Assembly: GCF_002591895.1 (NCBI RefSeq) | Contig: NZ_NISX01000005.1 | Location: 173,180-237,179 of the forward strand | DNA from: Lacimicrobium alkaliphilum | GTDB lineage: Bacteria; Pseudomonadota; Gammaproteobacteria; Enterobacterales; Alteromonadaceae | Length of the DNA stretch: 64,000 nt | Reading direction: 5' to 3' | Shown: one piece after another, positions 26,340 through 34,837 of the stretch | Numbering within the stretch: the stretch's first letter is position 1 | Layout: the number at the start of each line of letters is the position of its first letter | Translations under genes and position numbers: made by a program | The notes under the pieces: model-generated | The model's input: the letters and a program-made list of their open reading frames with translations, nothing else | Database searches by the model: none | Told to the model about the DNA's origin: nothing

Positions 26340-27434
26340 ATGAATACTATCAGGAAACTAGGGCTGTTAGCTGCCTCAATGTCGGCGGTGATAGCTGCCA
26401 ACGCTCAGGCTGATACCATCAATGTGTACAACTGGAGCGATTATATCGCCGAAGATACCATCGCCAACTTTGAACAAAAGTCCGGCCATAAAGTCGTCTA
26501 CGACGTATTTGACTCCAACGAAGTACTGGAAGCCAAACTGCTGACCGGCCAGACCGGCTTTGATGTCGTCGTACCTTCGGCTTCATTTCTGGGCCGCCAG
26601 ATCCGCGCCGGCGTGTTTACCAAACTGGAGCGCGACAAACTGCCCAACTGGAAACACCTGGATCCGCTGCTGATGAGCAAGCTGGAAGTCGTCGATCCCG
26701 GGAATCAGTATGCCGTACCCTACCTGTGGGGCACCACAGGAATCGGCTTCAACGAAGATAAGGTGAAACAGGCTCTGGGTGAAGACTATGAAGTCAACAG
26801 CTGGGACATGGTGTTCGATCCTGACGTGGTCAGCAAACTGGCAGACTGCGGCGTGGTCACCCTGGATGCCGCCTCTGAGATGGTGCCTGCAGCATTACAT
26901 TATCTGGGCCTGGATCCCAACTCAAAAGATGCAGATGAGATTCAACAGGCTGGTGAGTTACTAAAATCTATTCGCCCGCATATTCGCTACTTTCACTCGT
27001 CCCAATACATTAACGATCTGGCCAATGGCGATATCTGTGTGGCCGTAGGCTGGAGTGGTGATGTATTCCAGGCCGCCGACAGGGCCGATGAAGCCGATAA
27101 CGGCGTGTCTGTGGGTTATGTTATTCCCAAAGAAGGTGCCGCAATGTGGTTTGATATGCTGGCTATTCCCGCTGACGCGAAAAGCATGGATGCAGCTTAT
27201 CAGTTCGTGAATCACCTGCTAGAACCAGAAGTAATTGCCGGTGTCAGTGATTATGTCTGGTATCCCAATGCAAATAAAAGCGCCACGTCGCTGGTGGACC
27301 CTGAGATTACGTCTAACCCTGCTATCTATCCGCCTCAGGATGTCATGGAAAAGCTTTACACTTTTGAGGTCATGCCTGCAAGGGTATCCCGTGTAGTAAA
27401 CCGCGTCTGGACAGATGTGAAATCTGGCAGATAA
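26340..27434 (+). CDS. potF: Periplasmic putrescine-binding protein
   Basis: A 364-aa exported solute-binding protein with a signal peptide at 1-24 (cleavage near ANAQA). The mature start INVYNWSDYIAEDTIANFEQ is the hallmark of PotF/PotD/SpuD. Other conserved parts are FDVVVPSASFLGRQI, PYLWGTTGIGFNEDKV, CVAVGWSGDVFQA and the final WTDVKSGR. It delivers putrescine to PotGHI. A GAGGAAACG ribosome-binding site precedes the ATG. The gene is first in the transporter set. A hairpin after it (27504-27522) may allow higher expression than the downstream subunits. Confidence 0.92.
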   Translation: MNTIRKLGLLAASMSAVIAANAQADTINVYNWSDYIAEDTIANFEQKSGHKVVYDVFDSNEVLEAKLLTGQTGFDVVVPSASFLGRQIRAGVFTKLERDKLPNWKHLDPLLMSKLEVVDPGNQYAVPYLWGTTGIGFNEDKVKQALGEDYEVNSWDMVFDPDVVSKLADCGVVTLDAASEMVPAALHYLGLDPNSKDADEIQQAGELLKSIRPHIRYFHSSQYINDLANGDICVAVGWSGDVFQAADRADEADNGVSVGYVIPKEGAAMWFDMLAIPADAKSMDAAYQFVNHLLEPEVIAGVSDYVWYPNANKSATSLVDPEITSNPAIYPPQDVMEKLYTFEVMPARVSRVVNRVWTDVKSGR

Positions 27435-27503
27435 ATCTGAACCTGGCGACGGCAAGGCAAGCCGCCATGCAGCCGCCGTTTTCCGGTTGAAGACAACACA
27501 ACA

Positions 27504-27522
27504 GGAGCACCTCTGGTGCTCC
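27504..27522 (+). promoter_or_regulatory. Intercistronic hairpin between potF and potG
   Basis: Perfect 8-bp arms GGAGCACC and GGTGCTCC surround TCT, with no U-tract. In many ABC operons such hairpins stabilise the binding-protein mRNA or reduce read-through to the ATPase. It sits about 70 bp after potF and 22 bp before the potG start. Confidence 0.55.
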
Positions 27523-27543
27523 GCTGTTCAAAGGGTTCAGCAA

Positions 27544-28662
27544 ATGACGTTAAAACATGAGTCCAACACTACCAGTAAGGTATTGATGGAGCTGAAAAAT
27601 CTGAGTAAAAGCTTTGATGGCCATCAGGCGGTAAGGCATGTGGACCTGAAGATTTATGAGGGTGAGATCTTCGCCCTGCTCGGTGGTTCAGGATGCGGTA
27701 AATCGACTTTGTTGCGTATGCTATCGGGTTTCGAACTTCCCACTGAGGGCAGTATCTTATTCGCCGGTGAGGATATCGCCAAGGTTCCGCCCTATAAACG
27801 CCCTTTTAATATGATGTTTCAGTCCTATGCTCTGTTTCCGCATATGACCGTAGAGGCTAATGTTGCCTATGGGCTGAAACAGGACAAGATGAAAAAAGCC
27901 GATATCGACGCCAGAGTCAGTGAAATGCTGAAACTGGTGCATATGGAAGAATACCGCAAGCGCAAGCCTGATCAGCTCTCCGGTGGTCAGCGGCAGCGCG
28001 TAGCCCTGGCCCGTAGTCTGGCGAAAAAACCCCGGTTATTGCTGCTCGATGAGCCAATGGGCGCGCTGGATAAAAAATTGCGCGGCGAGATGCAACTGGA
28101 GCTGGTGGATATTATCAAGCAGGTGGGCGTAACCTGCGTAATGGTGACCCACGATCAGGAAGAGGCCATGACAATGGCCGACCGTATTGCCGTGATGCAA
28201 GCCGGAGAGATCCTGCAAATCGGTTCGCCCCATGATATTTATGAATATCCCAACTGCCGTTTTGTGGCGGACTTTATCGGCACAGTAAACCTGTTCGACG
28301 GCACTATTGCCGATGAAGAGCCGGCTTTTGTGGTGATTGATGTGCCGAATCTGGCTGCACCTATTTATATTGATCACGGCATCAGCGGCCCGGGGGGAAA
28401 TCGTCGGGTCAATATCGCCATCAGGCCTGAAAAAGTGCGCATGAGTGCCACCCCTCCCGAAGAGAAATATAACTGGGGTAAAGGCATCATCGATGACCTC
28501 GCCTATCTGGGGCAACACAGCATTTATCATATTCTGTTACCCGACAACCAGTTTGTGCAGGTTACCCAGACCAATGACAACCGGCGTGAGCGCCCTTTTG
28601 AACTGGAGCAGGAAATCTACCTGCACTGGACGCCGGATGCCTGTGTTGTGCTGGAGGAATGA
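27544..28662 (+). CDS. potG: Putrescine ABC transporter ATPase
   Basis: A 372-aa ATP-binding subunit. Walker A is GGSGCGKST, the Q-loop MMFQSYALFPHM, the signature LSGGQRQRVALARSLAKKP, Walker B LLLLDEPMGALD, and the H-loop VTHDQEEA. A C-terminal TOBE domain follows. An upstream in-frame TTG at 27487 would add 19 residues that read through the hairpin. I prefer the ATG at 27544 (MTLKHESNTTS) because it gives the usual PotG length. It overlaps potH by ATGA. Confidence 0.92.
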   Translation: MTLKHESNTTSKVLMELKNLSKSFDGHQAVRHVDLKIYEGEIFALLGGSGCGKSTLLRMLSGFELPTEGSILFAGEDIAKVPPYKRPFNMMFQSYALFPHMTVEANVAYGLKQDKMKKADIDARVSEMLKLVHMEEYRKRKPDQLSGGQRQRVALARSLAKKPRLLLLDEPMGALDKKLRGEMQLELVDIIKQVGVTCVMVTHDQEEAMTMADRIAVMQAGEILQIGSPHDIYEYPNCRFVADFIGTVNLFDGTIADEEPAFVVIDVPNLAAPIYIDHGISGPGGNRRVNIAIRPEKVRMSATPPEEKYNWGKGIIDDLAYLGQHSIYHILLPDNQFVQVTQTNDNRRERPFELEQEIYLHWTPDACVVLEE

Positions 28663-29591
28663 ATATGAAAGCACTGACTATGCGATGGTATAAGCTCAGA
28701 CAGTCGGCCTGGTTAAAGCCCAGAAACAGCGTCATCGCCATTCCTTACCTGTGGCTGCTGCTGTTCTTTTTGGTGCCATTCGTGATCGTGCTGAAAATAA
28801 GTTTTGCCGAAGCTCAGATCGCTATTCCGCCCTATACGGATCTGATAACACTGGCTAATGACCAGCTCAGTATCAACATTAACCTGGGCAACTTTGTCTG
28901 GCTGTTTAACGACGATCTGTATTTCAGTGCCTATCTCAGTTCTATACGTATCGCACTGGTCTCAACACTATTCTGTCTTCTGATTGGCTACCCCATGGCG
29001 CTGGCTATCAGCAGAGCACCGGCGTCAAGCCGCAATGTCCTGTTGTTACTGGTTATCCTGCCTTCATGGACATCATTTCTGATCCGTATCTACGCCTGGA
29101 TAGGCATCCTCAAACCTAATGGCTATATCAACAATGCATTGATGGCTATGGGAGTCATTGATACGCCAATTGTCATGTTGCACACAGATTTTGCTGTGTA
29201 TGTGGGCATCGTTTATGCCTATCTGCCATTTATGATTTTGCCCCTGTACGCCAATATGATGAAGCTCGATCATTCTTTGGTAGAGGCCTCGTCAGACCTG
29301 GGTGCCTCCCCGGTTACCACCTTGTTTAAGGTAATCATCCCGCTGACCAAGGCCGGCATTATTGCCGGTTGTATGCTGGTGTTTATTCCGGCGGTGGGTG
29401 AATTTGTCATCCCCGAGCTGTTAGGCGGTCCGGAAACGCTGATGATTGGCAAAATATTATGGGAAGAGTTCTTCAACAACAGAGACTGGCCAGTGGCCTC
29501 TGCCGTAGCCATCATTATGCTGGCGCTGCTGATACTGCCCATCATGTGGTTTGATCGTTATCAGAATAAACAGATGGAGGAGCAGTCATGA
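28659..29591 (+). CDS. potH: Putrescine ABC transporter permease 1
   Basis: A 310-aa inner-membrane protein with six predicted helices. The ABC permease EAA loop is seen as VEASSDLGASPVTTLFKVII, which docks the ATPase. It overlaps potG (28659-28662) and potI (29588-29591) by 4 bp each, so translation is coupled. The second ATG at 28665 is an alternative start. Confidence 0.92.
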   Translation: MNMKALTMRWYKLRQSAWLKPRNSVIAIPYLWLLLFFLVPFVIVLKISFAEAQIAIPPYTDLITLANDQLSININLGNFVWLFNDDLYFSAYLSSIRIALVSTLFCLLIGYPMALAISRAPASSRNVLLLLVILPSWTSFLIRIYAWIGILKPNGYINNALMAMGVIDTPIVMLHTDFAVYVGIVYAYLPFMILPLYANMMKLDHSLVEASSDLGASPVTTLFKVIIPLTKAGIIAGCMLVFIPAVGEFVIPELLGGPETLMIGKILWEEFFNNRDWPVASAVAIIMLALLILPIMWFDRYQNKQMEEQS

Positions 29592-30418
29592 ACAGGTTTT
29601 CCTTCAGCAGAATGATGCTCTGGCTGGGCCTGGTATTTTTGTATGCCCCCATGCTGATACTGATTATCTATTCGTTCAATGAGTCCAGGCTGGTAACCGT
29701 CTGGGCGGGCTTTTCTACAAAATGGTACGGCGAGTTACTGCGCAATGACAAGTTGCTGGATGCGGTGGGGAACAGTTTGCAAATTGCATTTTTCTCCGCC
29801 TCCGGCGCCGTCGTTCTTGGTACGCTGGCCGCCTACGTGTTAACACGCTTTCGTGGCTTCAAGGGCAGTACCCTGTTGCGGGGTATGATCACCGCACCGC
29901 TGGTTATGCCGGAAGTGATTACCGGCTTGTCTCTGTTACTCCTGTTTGTGGCAATGGCGCAGCTTTTAGGCTGGCCGGAAGGACGCGGCATGACCACTAT
30001 CTGGATCGCCCATACCACCTTTTGTACTGCCTATGTGGCCGTGGTGGTAGGCTCCCGCTTAAGCGAGATGGATATGTCCATTGAGGAAGCAGCCAGAGAT
30101 CTTGGCGCCTCCCCCATCAAGGTGTTTTTCCAGATCACACTGCCGATTATTGCGCCTGCACTGATATCAGGGTGGCTGCTGGCCTTTACCCTGAGTCTGG
30201 ACGATCTGGTTATCGCCAGCTTTGTCTCCGGACCGGGCTCAACCACCCTGCCGATGGTGGTGTTTTCTTCAGTCCGCTTAGGAGTCAGCCCGGAAATTAA
30301 TGCTTTGGCGACCATTATCATCACATTGGTAACGTCTTTGGTGTTTGCCTCATGGTGGTACGCACGCCGGGTGGAGAAAGCCCGCAAACGTGAAATGCAA
30401 AGGATGCTCGCATCATGA
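29588..30418 (+). CDS. potI: Putrescine ABC transporter permease 2
   Basis: A 276-aa inner-membrane protein with six predicted helices and the EAA loop IEEAARDLGASPIKVFFQIT. The N-terminus (LYAPMLILIIYSFNESRL) is characteristic of PotI/PotC. It completes the transporter with PotF, PotG and PotH. It overlaps puuR by 4 bp, so the regulator is made with the transporter. Confidence 0.92.
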   Translation: MNRFSFSRMMLWLGLVFLYAPMLILIIYSFNESRLVTVWAGFSTKWYGELLRNDKLLDAVGNSLQIAFFSASGAVVLGTLAAYVLTRFRGFKGSTLLRGMITAPLVMPEVITGLSLLLLFVAMAQLLGWPEGRGMTTIWIAHTTFCTAYVAVVVGSRLSEMDMSIEEAARDLGASPIKVFFQITLPIIAPALISGWLLAFTLSLDDLVIASFVSGPGSTTLPMVVFSSVRLGVSPEINALATIIITLVTSLVFASWWYARRVEKARKREMQRMLAS

Positions 30419-30957
30419 AAGTCGGACAACGTATAAAAAAACTCAGACAGGTCAGAGGCATGTCACAACGGGAGCTGGCCAAAGCGGTGAATCTGCCTAA
30501 CAGCACCTTGTCGATGATCGAGCGTGACGCAGTCAGCCCGTCTATCAGCAACCTGCACAAGATTCTGACCGGGTTGGAAATGCCACTGAGCCATTTTTTC
30601 ACTCATGATTTTAATCAGGGCGAAAAGGTGGTCTATCACGCCGATGAATTACAGGATATCGGCAGTGGTGGCCTGCAGTATCTGCTGGTGGGTGCGGACA
30701 AACAGGACAGACAGCTCACTTTTTTAATCGAAACCTATCCGCCTCACAGCGGCACAGGTGATGAATGGATGACCCATGAAGGACATGAGGCCGGTACTGT
30801 GCTGGAAGGGGAAATCACGATTCTACAGAACGACCAGGAATATCACCTTAAAGCCGGTGACAGCTATTACCTGAATACCCAGCTTCCCCATCAGTTCATT
30901 AATCGTGGGGCGAATGCATGTCGACTGGTGAGTGCCGTAGCACCGGCCAGTTTTTAG
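30415..30957 (+). CDS. puuR: PuuR-like regulator (XRE HTH plus cupin)
   Basis: A 180-aa protein. Residues 5-60 form a Cro/C1-type HTH (LRQVRGMSQRELAKAVNLPN, then STLSMIERD), and residues 105-175 form a cupin barrel (HEGHEAGTVLEGEITI, GDSYYLNTQLPHQFIN). In E. coli PuuR represses puu genes and is relieved by putrescine. It overlaps potI by ATGA and precedes puuC by 32 bp. No copy of the E. coli PuuR site was recognised. The 14-bp inverted repeat at 33379-33429 is one candidate target. Confidence 0.9.
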   Translation: MKVGQRIKKLRQVRGMSQRELAKAVNLPNSTLSMIERDAVSPSISNLHKILTGLEMPLSHFFTHDFNQGEKVVYHADELQDIGSGGLQYLLVGADKQDRQLTFLIETYPPHSGTGDEWMTHEGHEAGTVLEGEITILQNDQEYHLKAGDSYYLNTQLPHQFINRGANACRLVSAVAPASF

Positions 30958-30989
30958 TGGCAACCAATAACGTTAACACAGGAGGGGCA

Positions 30990-32486
30990 ATGGCACCTGA
31001 TAACCTGAACCAATGGCAAGAGTATGTAAAAAGCTTAAAAATAGAGGGGCGTGCCTTTATTAACGGCCATTATACGCCAGCTCAAAGCGGAAAAACCTTT
31101 GCCTGTATCAATCCGGCTAACAGCGATGAAATTGCGCAGATTGCGGAATGTGAACAGATCGATGCCGAAAATGCCGTACAGGCCGCCAGTAACAGTTTTA
31201 AAGCAGGAGAATGGCGGAATATGGCGCCCAGGCACCGCAAAAAAGTCCTGCTGAAGCTCGCAGAGCTGATTCTGGAACACCGCTGTGAACTGGCAGCCCT
31301 GGAAACACTGGATATGGGCAAACCTATCAGCGAAAGCCTGAATGTGGATATTCCCGGCTCCGCCGAAACCATACGCTGGCATGGCGAAGCCATTGACAAG
31401 ATCTATGACGAAGTTGCCCCCACAGAGGCCAATGTGCTGGCGACTATTACCCGTGAGCCTATTGGTGTGGTGGCGGCGATTACCCCCTGGAACTTCCCGC
31501 TGTCGATCGCTTGCTGGAAAATTGGGCCGGCTCTGGCTGCAGGAAACTCTGTGGTGCTTAAGCCATCGGAAAAATCCTCTCTGACCGCCATAAAACTGGC
31601 GCAGCTTGCCAGCGAAGCGGGTATTCCCGATGGGGTGTTCAATGTCGTGCCGGGTTATGGCCATACAGTGGGCAAGGCGCTGGCACTGCATATGCAGGTG
31701 GATTGTCTGGCCTTTACAGGCTCTACCCGTATTGCCCGCCAGTTGATGATCTACGCCGGTGAGTCAAATATGAAACGGGTGTGGCTGGAAGCCGGAGGTA
31801 AAAACCCCAATATCGTGTTTGCCGATTGTGCCGATCTGGACAAAGCCGCCCGCAGCGCCGCCAGCGGCTGTTTTTATAACCAGGGCGAAGTCTGTGTTGC
31901 CGCCACCCGTTTGCTGGTTGAGCGCAGTATTCACGATGAGTTTGTGGAAAAAGTGCGCCAGGCCAGTCAGAACTTCAGGCCCGGCGACCCCCTCGACCCC
32001 GACACCAATATGGGTGCGCTGGTAGATAAACAGCACCAGGGCAGCGTGTTGCAGTATATCGACAAGGGTAAGCAAGGCGGTGCCACTCTGGCCCTTGGCG
32101 GTAAAGCGGCACTGGATGCCGACAAAGGTGCCTTTGTGGAGCCCACTATTTTCACCTCTGTGGATAACAAGATGCCCATCGCCAGAGAAGAGATCTTCGG
32201 CCCGGTAATGTCGGTGATTCCCTTCGATGACGAACAGGATGCCATCGCTATTGCCAATGACAGCGATTATGGCCTTGGCGCGGCTCTGTGGACTTCCAGC
32301 CTCTCGCGTGCTCACAAGTTGTCGAAACAGCTGCGTGCCGGTTCGGTGTGGATCAATAATTACAATGACGGCGACATGACGGTGCCCTTTGGCGGCTTCA
32401 AACAATCAGGGAATGGCAGGGATAAATCCCTGCATGCACTGGAGAAATATACCGAGCTTAAAACCACCTGGATCGAGCTCGACTAA
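30990..32486 (+). CDS. puuC: Gamma-glutamyl-gamma-aminobutyraldehyde dehydrogenase
   Basis: A 498-aa NAD(P)-dependent aldehyde dehydrogenase. Catalytic Glu267 is in WLEAGGKNPN and Cys302 in NQGEVCVAATR; cofactor motifs PWNFPL and FTGSTRIAR are present. The 495-aa size and the sequence fit PuuC, which also oxidises 4-aminobutanal made by the transaminase route. The ORF extends upstream to 30918 but overlaps puuR there. The ATG at 30990 has a strong AGGAGGGG site and gives the family length. The following 166-bp gap is rich in hairpins. Confidence 0.9.
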   Translation: MAPDNLNQWQEYVKSLKIEGRAFINGHYTPAQSGKTFACINPANSDEIAQIAECEQIDAENAVQAASNSFKAGEWRNMAPRHRKKVLLKLAELILEHRCELAALETLDMGKPISESLNVDIPGSAETIRWHGEAIDKIYDEVAPTEANVLATITREPIGVVAAITPWNFPLSIACWKIGPALAAGNSVVLKPSEKSSLTAIKLAQLASEAGIPDGVFNVVPGYGHTVGKALALHMQVDCLAFTGSTRIARQLMIYAGESNMKRVWLEAGGKNPNIVFADCADLDKAARSAASGCFYNQGEVCVAATRLLVERSIHDEFVEKVRQASQNFRPGDPLDPDTNMGALVDKQHQGSVLQYIDKGKQGGATLALGGKAALDADKGAFVEPTIFTSVDNKMPIAREEIFGPVMSVIPFDDEQDAIAIANDSDYGLGAALWTSSLSRAHKLSKQLRAGSVWINNYNDGDMTVPFGGFKQSGNGRDKSLHALEKYTELKTTWIELD

Positions 32487-32530
32487 CCCGGCAAATTGAA
32501 ACATCACTGATTCAGGCGACTGACCTTTCG

Positions 32531-32619
32531 GCCGGTTGCCCGATACCGGCTTGCCCGGTAACAGCCAGGCCCGGCTGTCAGTAGACCGGGCTGAGCGTTA
32601 ACAGACCGGCCTTCAGGCC
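32531..32619 (+). other. Hairpin-rich leader between puuC and the porin
   Basis: Three successive GC-rich stems lie within 90 nt: GCCGGT/ACCGGC (32531-32550), GCCCGG/CCGGGC (32569-32591) and GGCCT/AGGCC (32608-32619). A fourth stem, ACAGCC/GGCTGT (32561-32578), excludes the second, so the RNA could switch between folds. It is a possible attenuator or processing region ahead of the porin gene. Confidence 0.5.
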
Positions 32620-32652
32620 ACAAAATGACAATAATAGTGGAAGGACAACAAG

Positions 32653-33336
32653 ATGAAACTCAAACACAAACTGCTTACTGTGTCTTTGCTAAGCGCCATG
32701 CCCCTTGGCGCGCAGGCAGATGTCAGTGGTTACGTTACACTCACCTCAGACTATATGTTCCGTGGTGTTACGTTAAATGATAAAAGCCCTGCCCTGCAGG
32801 GTGGTATCGACTGGGAAAGTGACACTGGCTGGTATGCCGGTGGCTGGGCTTCACAAACGGATGACGGTGAAACCAGTGATGTAGAAGTGGATCTGTTTGC
32901 CGGTTACTACGGTGAGATGGGTAACGGTTTCGAATACGATCTGATGGTGATTTACTATGCGCTGTTGGACGACGCCGATTACAACTATTTCGAACTGCAT
33001 GGTGCGCTGATCCGCCCCGTAAGTGACAGCCTGACGCTCAGCCTGAATATGGATTACACCAATGACAGCATTGCCGCCAAAGGCTTTGGTGATGATCTCA
33101 GCGCCCTGCATGTTTCCGCCATTGCAGAATACGATCTGGGCAATGATATGGGGCTGGCGCTAGAATACGGTCGCCAGGGCTGGGACGAAGACGGAGATAG
33201 TTATGGCTACAACTGGGGGCGTGTCAGCCTGACTAAGGATTACAATGATTTTTCCTTTGATTTGAGCGCCTGGCACAACAGCCTGGATGATGATGACTCG
33301 TCCAGCGTCACGGCTTCTGTCAGCTACAGTTTCTGA
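32653..33336 (+). CDS. TorF-family putative outer-membrane porin
   Basis: A 227-aa protein with a signal peptide at 1-22 (LGAQA/D), followed by amphipathic beta strands. The opening DVSGYVTLTSDYMFRGVTLN is typical of the TorF (gcw_chp) putative porin family, and the last residue is Phe (VSYSF), the usual outer-membrane barrel end. It is highly acidic (DDDD clusters), which would suit cationic polyamines. Position inside the polyamine cluster suggests an uptake channel; that is inferred. Confidence 0.8.
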   Translation: MKLKHKLLTVSLLSAMPLGAQADVSGYVTLTSDYMFRGVTLNDKSPALQGGIDWESDTGWYAGGWASQTDDGETSDVEVDLFAGYYGEMGNGFEYDLMVIYYALLDDADYNYFELHGALIRPVSDSLTLSLNMDYTNDSIAAKGFGDDLSALHVSAIAEYDLGNDMGLALEYGRQGWDEDGDSYGYNWGRVSLTKDYNDFSFDLSAWHNSLDDDDSSSVTASVSYSF

Positions 33337-33352
33337 TCTAACGATTTGCCCA

Positions 33353-33379
33353 AGCAGCCCGGCCTTATGCCGGGTTGCT
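33353..33379 (+). terminator. Hairpin after the porin gene
   Basis: Arms AGCAGCCCGGC (33353-33363) and GCCGGGTTGCT (33369-33379) form an 11-bp stem with one G-T pair and a CTTAT loop, 17 bp after the porin stop. No U-tract follows, so it may instead protect the mRNA 3' end. Confidence 0.55.
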
Positions 33380-33429
33380 ACCTAAACATAAATTACATCA
33401 CCGCTACAGATTTACTTTATGTTTAGGTA
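33379..33429. promoter_or_regulatory. Perfect 14-bp inverted repeat upstream of puuB copy 2
   Basis: Arms TACCTAAACATAAA (33379-33392) and TTTATGTTTAGGTA (33416-33429) are separated by 23 nt and end 21 bp before the puuB start. It is a good candidate for a two-site operator (PuuR or TetR) or a 5'-UTR hairpin. Confidence 0.5.
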
Positions 33430-33450
33430 CTAAAACATTCCGGAGTTTCC

Positions 33451-34728
33451 ATGAGCGATTATATCAACAGTTACTATGCCTATAATGCAGATACAGCTAC
33501 CCCCTACCCGACGCTGAATGAAGATCTTCAGGCTGATGTCTGTATCATGGGCGGCGGTTTTACCGGGCTTTCTTCGGCGCTGCATCTGGCTAAGGCAGGC
33601 TACAAAGTCGTGCTGCTGGAAGCCAACCGTATTGGTTTTGGCGCCACCGGCCGTAATGGTGGCCAAATAGTCAACAGTTACAGCCGTGATGTAGACACCA
33701 TTGCCAGAAAATATGGCCCGGACATGGGCAAAGCCATGGGCGCCATGATGTTCGAAGGCGGCGATATTATCCGTAGTCTGATCCGGGAGCATCAGATTGA
33801 TTGCGACCATGTTGATGGTGGTGCCTTTGTCGCGCTGAATCACAAACAGCTCAAAGGCCTGGAAGAACATCAGAAACTCTGGCAGCAATACGGCAATAAC
33901 AGCATGGAACTGCTGAACAAAAGCTCCCTGAGTAAAATTGTGAAATCGGATCGCTATACCGGTGGCCTCACTGACGGCAAAAGCGGGCATATCCAGCCCC
34001 TTAAGCTGGCATTGGGAGAAGCCAGAGCCATCAAAGCCCTTGGCGGAGCGCTGTTTGAACAAAGCCCGATTACCAAAGTAGAAAAAGGCGACAGAGTCAG
34101 AGTGCATACCGCCAAAGGCACGGTCAGCGCCGATTTTCTGGTAGTGGGCGCCAATGCCTATCTGAGCCATGTATTACCAGAGCTAATGAAACGCTCCATG
34201 CCCTGCGGCACCCAGATTATCACCACCGAAATACTCGGCGAAGACACCTGCCGCGAGCTGCTGCCCGCCAATTACTGTGTCGAAGACTGCAACTACCTGC
34301 TTGATTATTATCGCACCACTGCCGACCATCGCCTTCTGTATGGTGGTGGTGTTGTTTATGATGGCCGCGATCCCGATGACATTGAGCGTCTGATCCGGCC
34401 AAAGATGGAAAAAACCTTTCCTCAGCTTAAAGGGGTTAAGGTGGACTTTGCCTGGACCGGAAACTTTTTGCTGACCATGTCAAGATTGCCCGAGTTTGGT
34501 CGTCTGGATAGTAATATCTACTATATGCAGGGATACAGCGGCCACGGTGTCACCAGTACCCACCTGGCAGGGAAAGTCGTATCCGAAGCGATAAAAGGTC
34601 AGGCTGAACGTTTCGATGTATTCAGTAAACTGCCCCATTTGCCCATGCTCGGCGGCCGGGCACTGCAAATCCCTTTTACGGCACTGGGCGCCAGCTACTA
34701 CAACTTGCGGGATATGCTGGGAATTTGA
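33451..34728 (+). CDS. puuB: Gamma-glutamylputrescine oxidase-like FAD protein, copy 2
   Basis: A 425-aa FAD-dependent oxidoreductase. The dinucleotide motif CIMGGGFTGLSSALHLAKAG, the signature GFGATGRNGGQIV and the C-terminal YSGHGVTSTHLAGKV parallel copy 1 at 19539-20828. The two are clearly paralogous but diverged through the substrate domain. With two puuA copies as well, this suggests two parallel gamma-glutamylation branches. It has its own regulatory region (hairpin plus 14-bp inverted repeat) and is the last polyamine gene before surface locus B. Confidence 0.88.
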   Translation: MSDYINSYYAYNADTATPYPTLNEDLQADVCIMGGGFTGLSSALHLAKAGYKVVLLEANRIGFGATGRNGGQIVNSYSRDVDTIARKYGPDMGKAMGAMMFEGGDIIRSLIREHQIDCDHVDGGAFVALNHKQLKGLEEHQKLWQQYGNNSMELLNKSSLSKIVKSDRYTGGLTDGKSGHIQPLKLALGEARAIKALGGALFEQSPITKVEKGDRVRVHTAKGTVSADFLVVGANAYLSHVLPELMKRSMPCGTQIITTEILGEDTCRELLPANYCVEDCNYLLDYYRTTADHRLLYGGGVVYDGRDPDDIERLIRPKMEKTFPQLKGVKVDFAWTGNFLLTMSRLPEFGRLDSNIYYMQGYSGHGVTSTHLAGKVVSEAIKGQAERFDVFSKLPHLPMLGGRALQIPFTALGASYYNLRDMLGI

Positions 34729-34790
34729 CACAATCTGAACAACGGAAATCCGCGACTACCACATTAGGACTTAAACAAAATATCAACTAT

Positions 34791-34808
34791 CTTTTAAGCT
34801 CTTAAAAG
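34791..34808. promoter_or_regulatory. 18-bp perfect palindrome upstream of the GspC-like gene
   Basis: CTTTTAAG-CT-CTTAAAAG lies 29 bp before the start codon. The position fits an operator overlapping the promoter or a small leader hairpin. No matching copy was seen elsewhere in the window. Confidence 0.4.
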
Positions 34809-34837
34809 CCTATATCCCGGAGATACAGGGGAGCCTG

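Noticed and set aside
27487..27543. Upstream TTG start for potG
   Set aside because: It would translate through the intercistronic hairpin and adds residues absent from PotG proteins. The ATG at 27544 fits better.
30918..30989. Upstream start for puuC within puuR
   Set aside because: The extra residues overlap the regulator frame and are not part of the dehydrogenase family. An excellent ribosome-binding site precedes the ATG at 30990.
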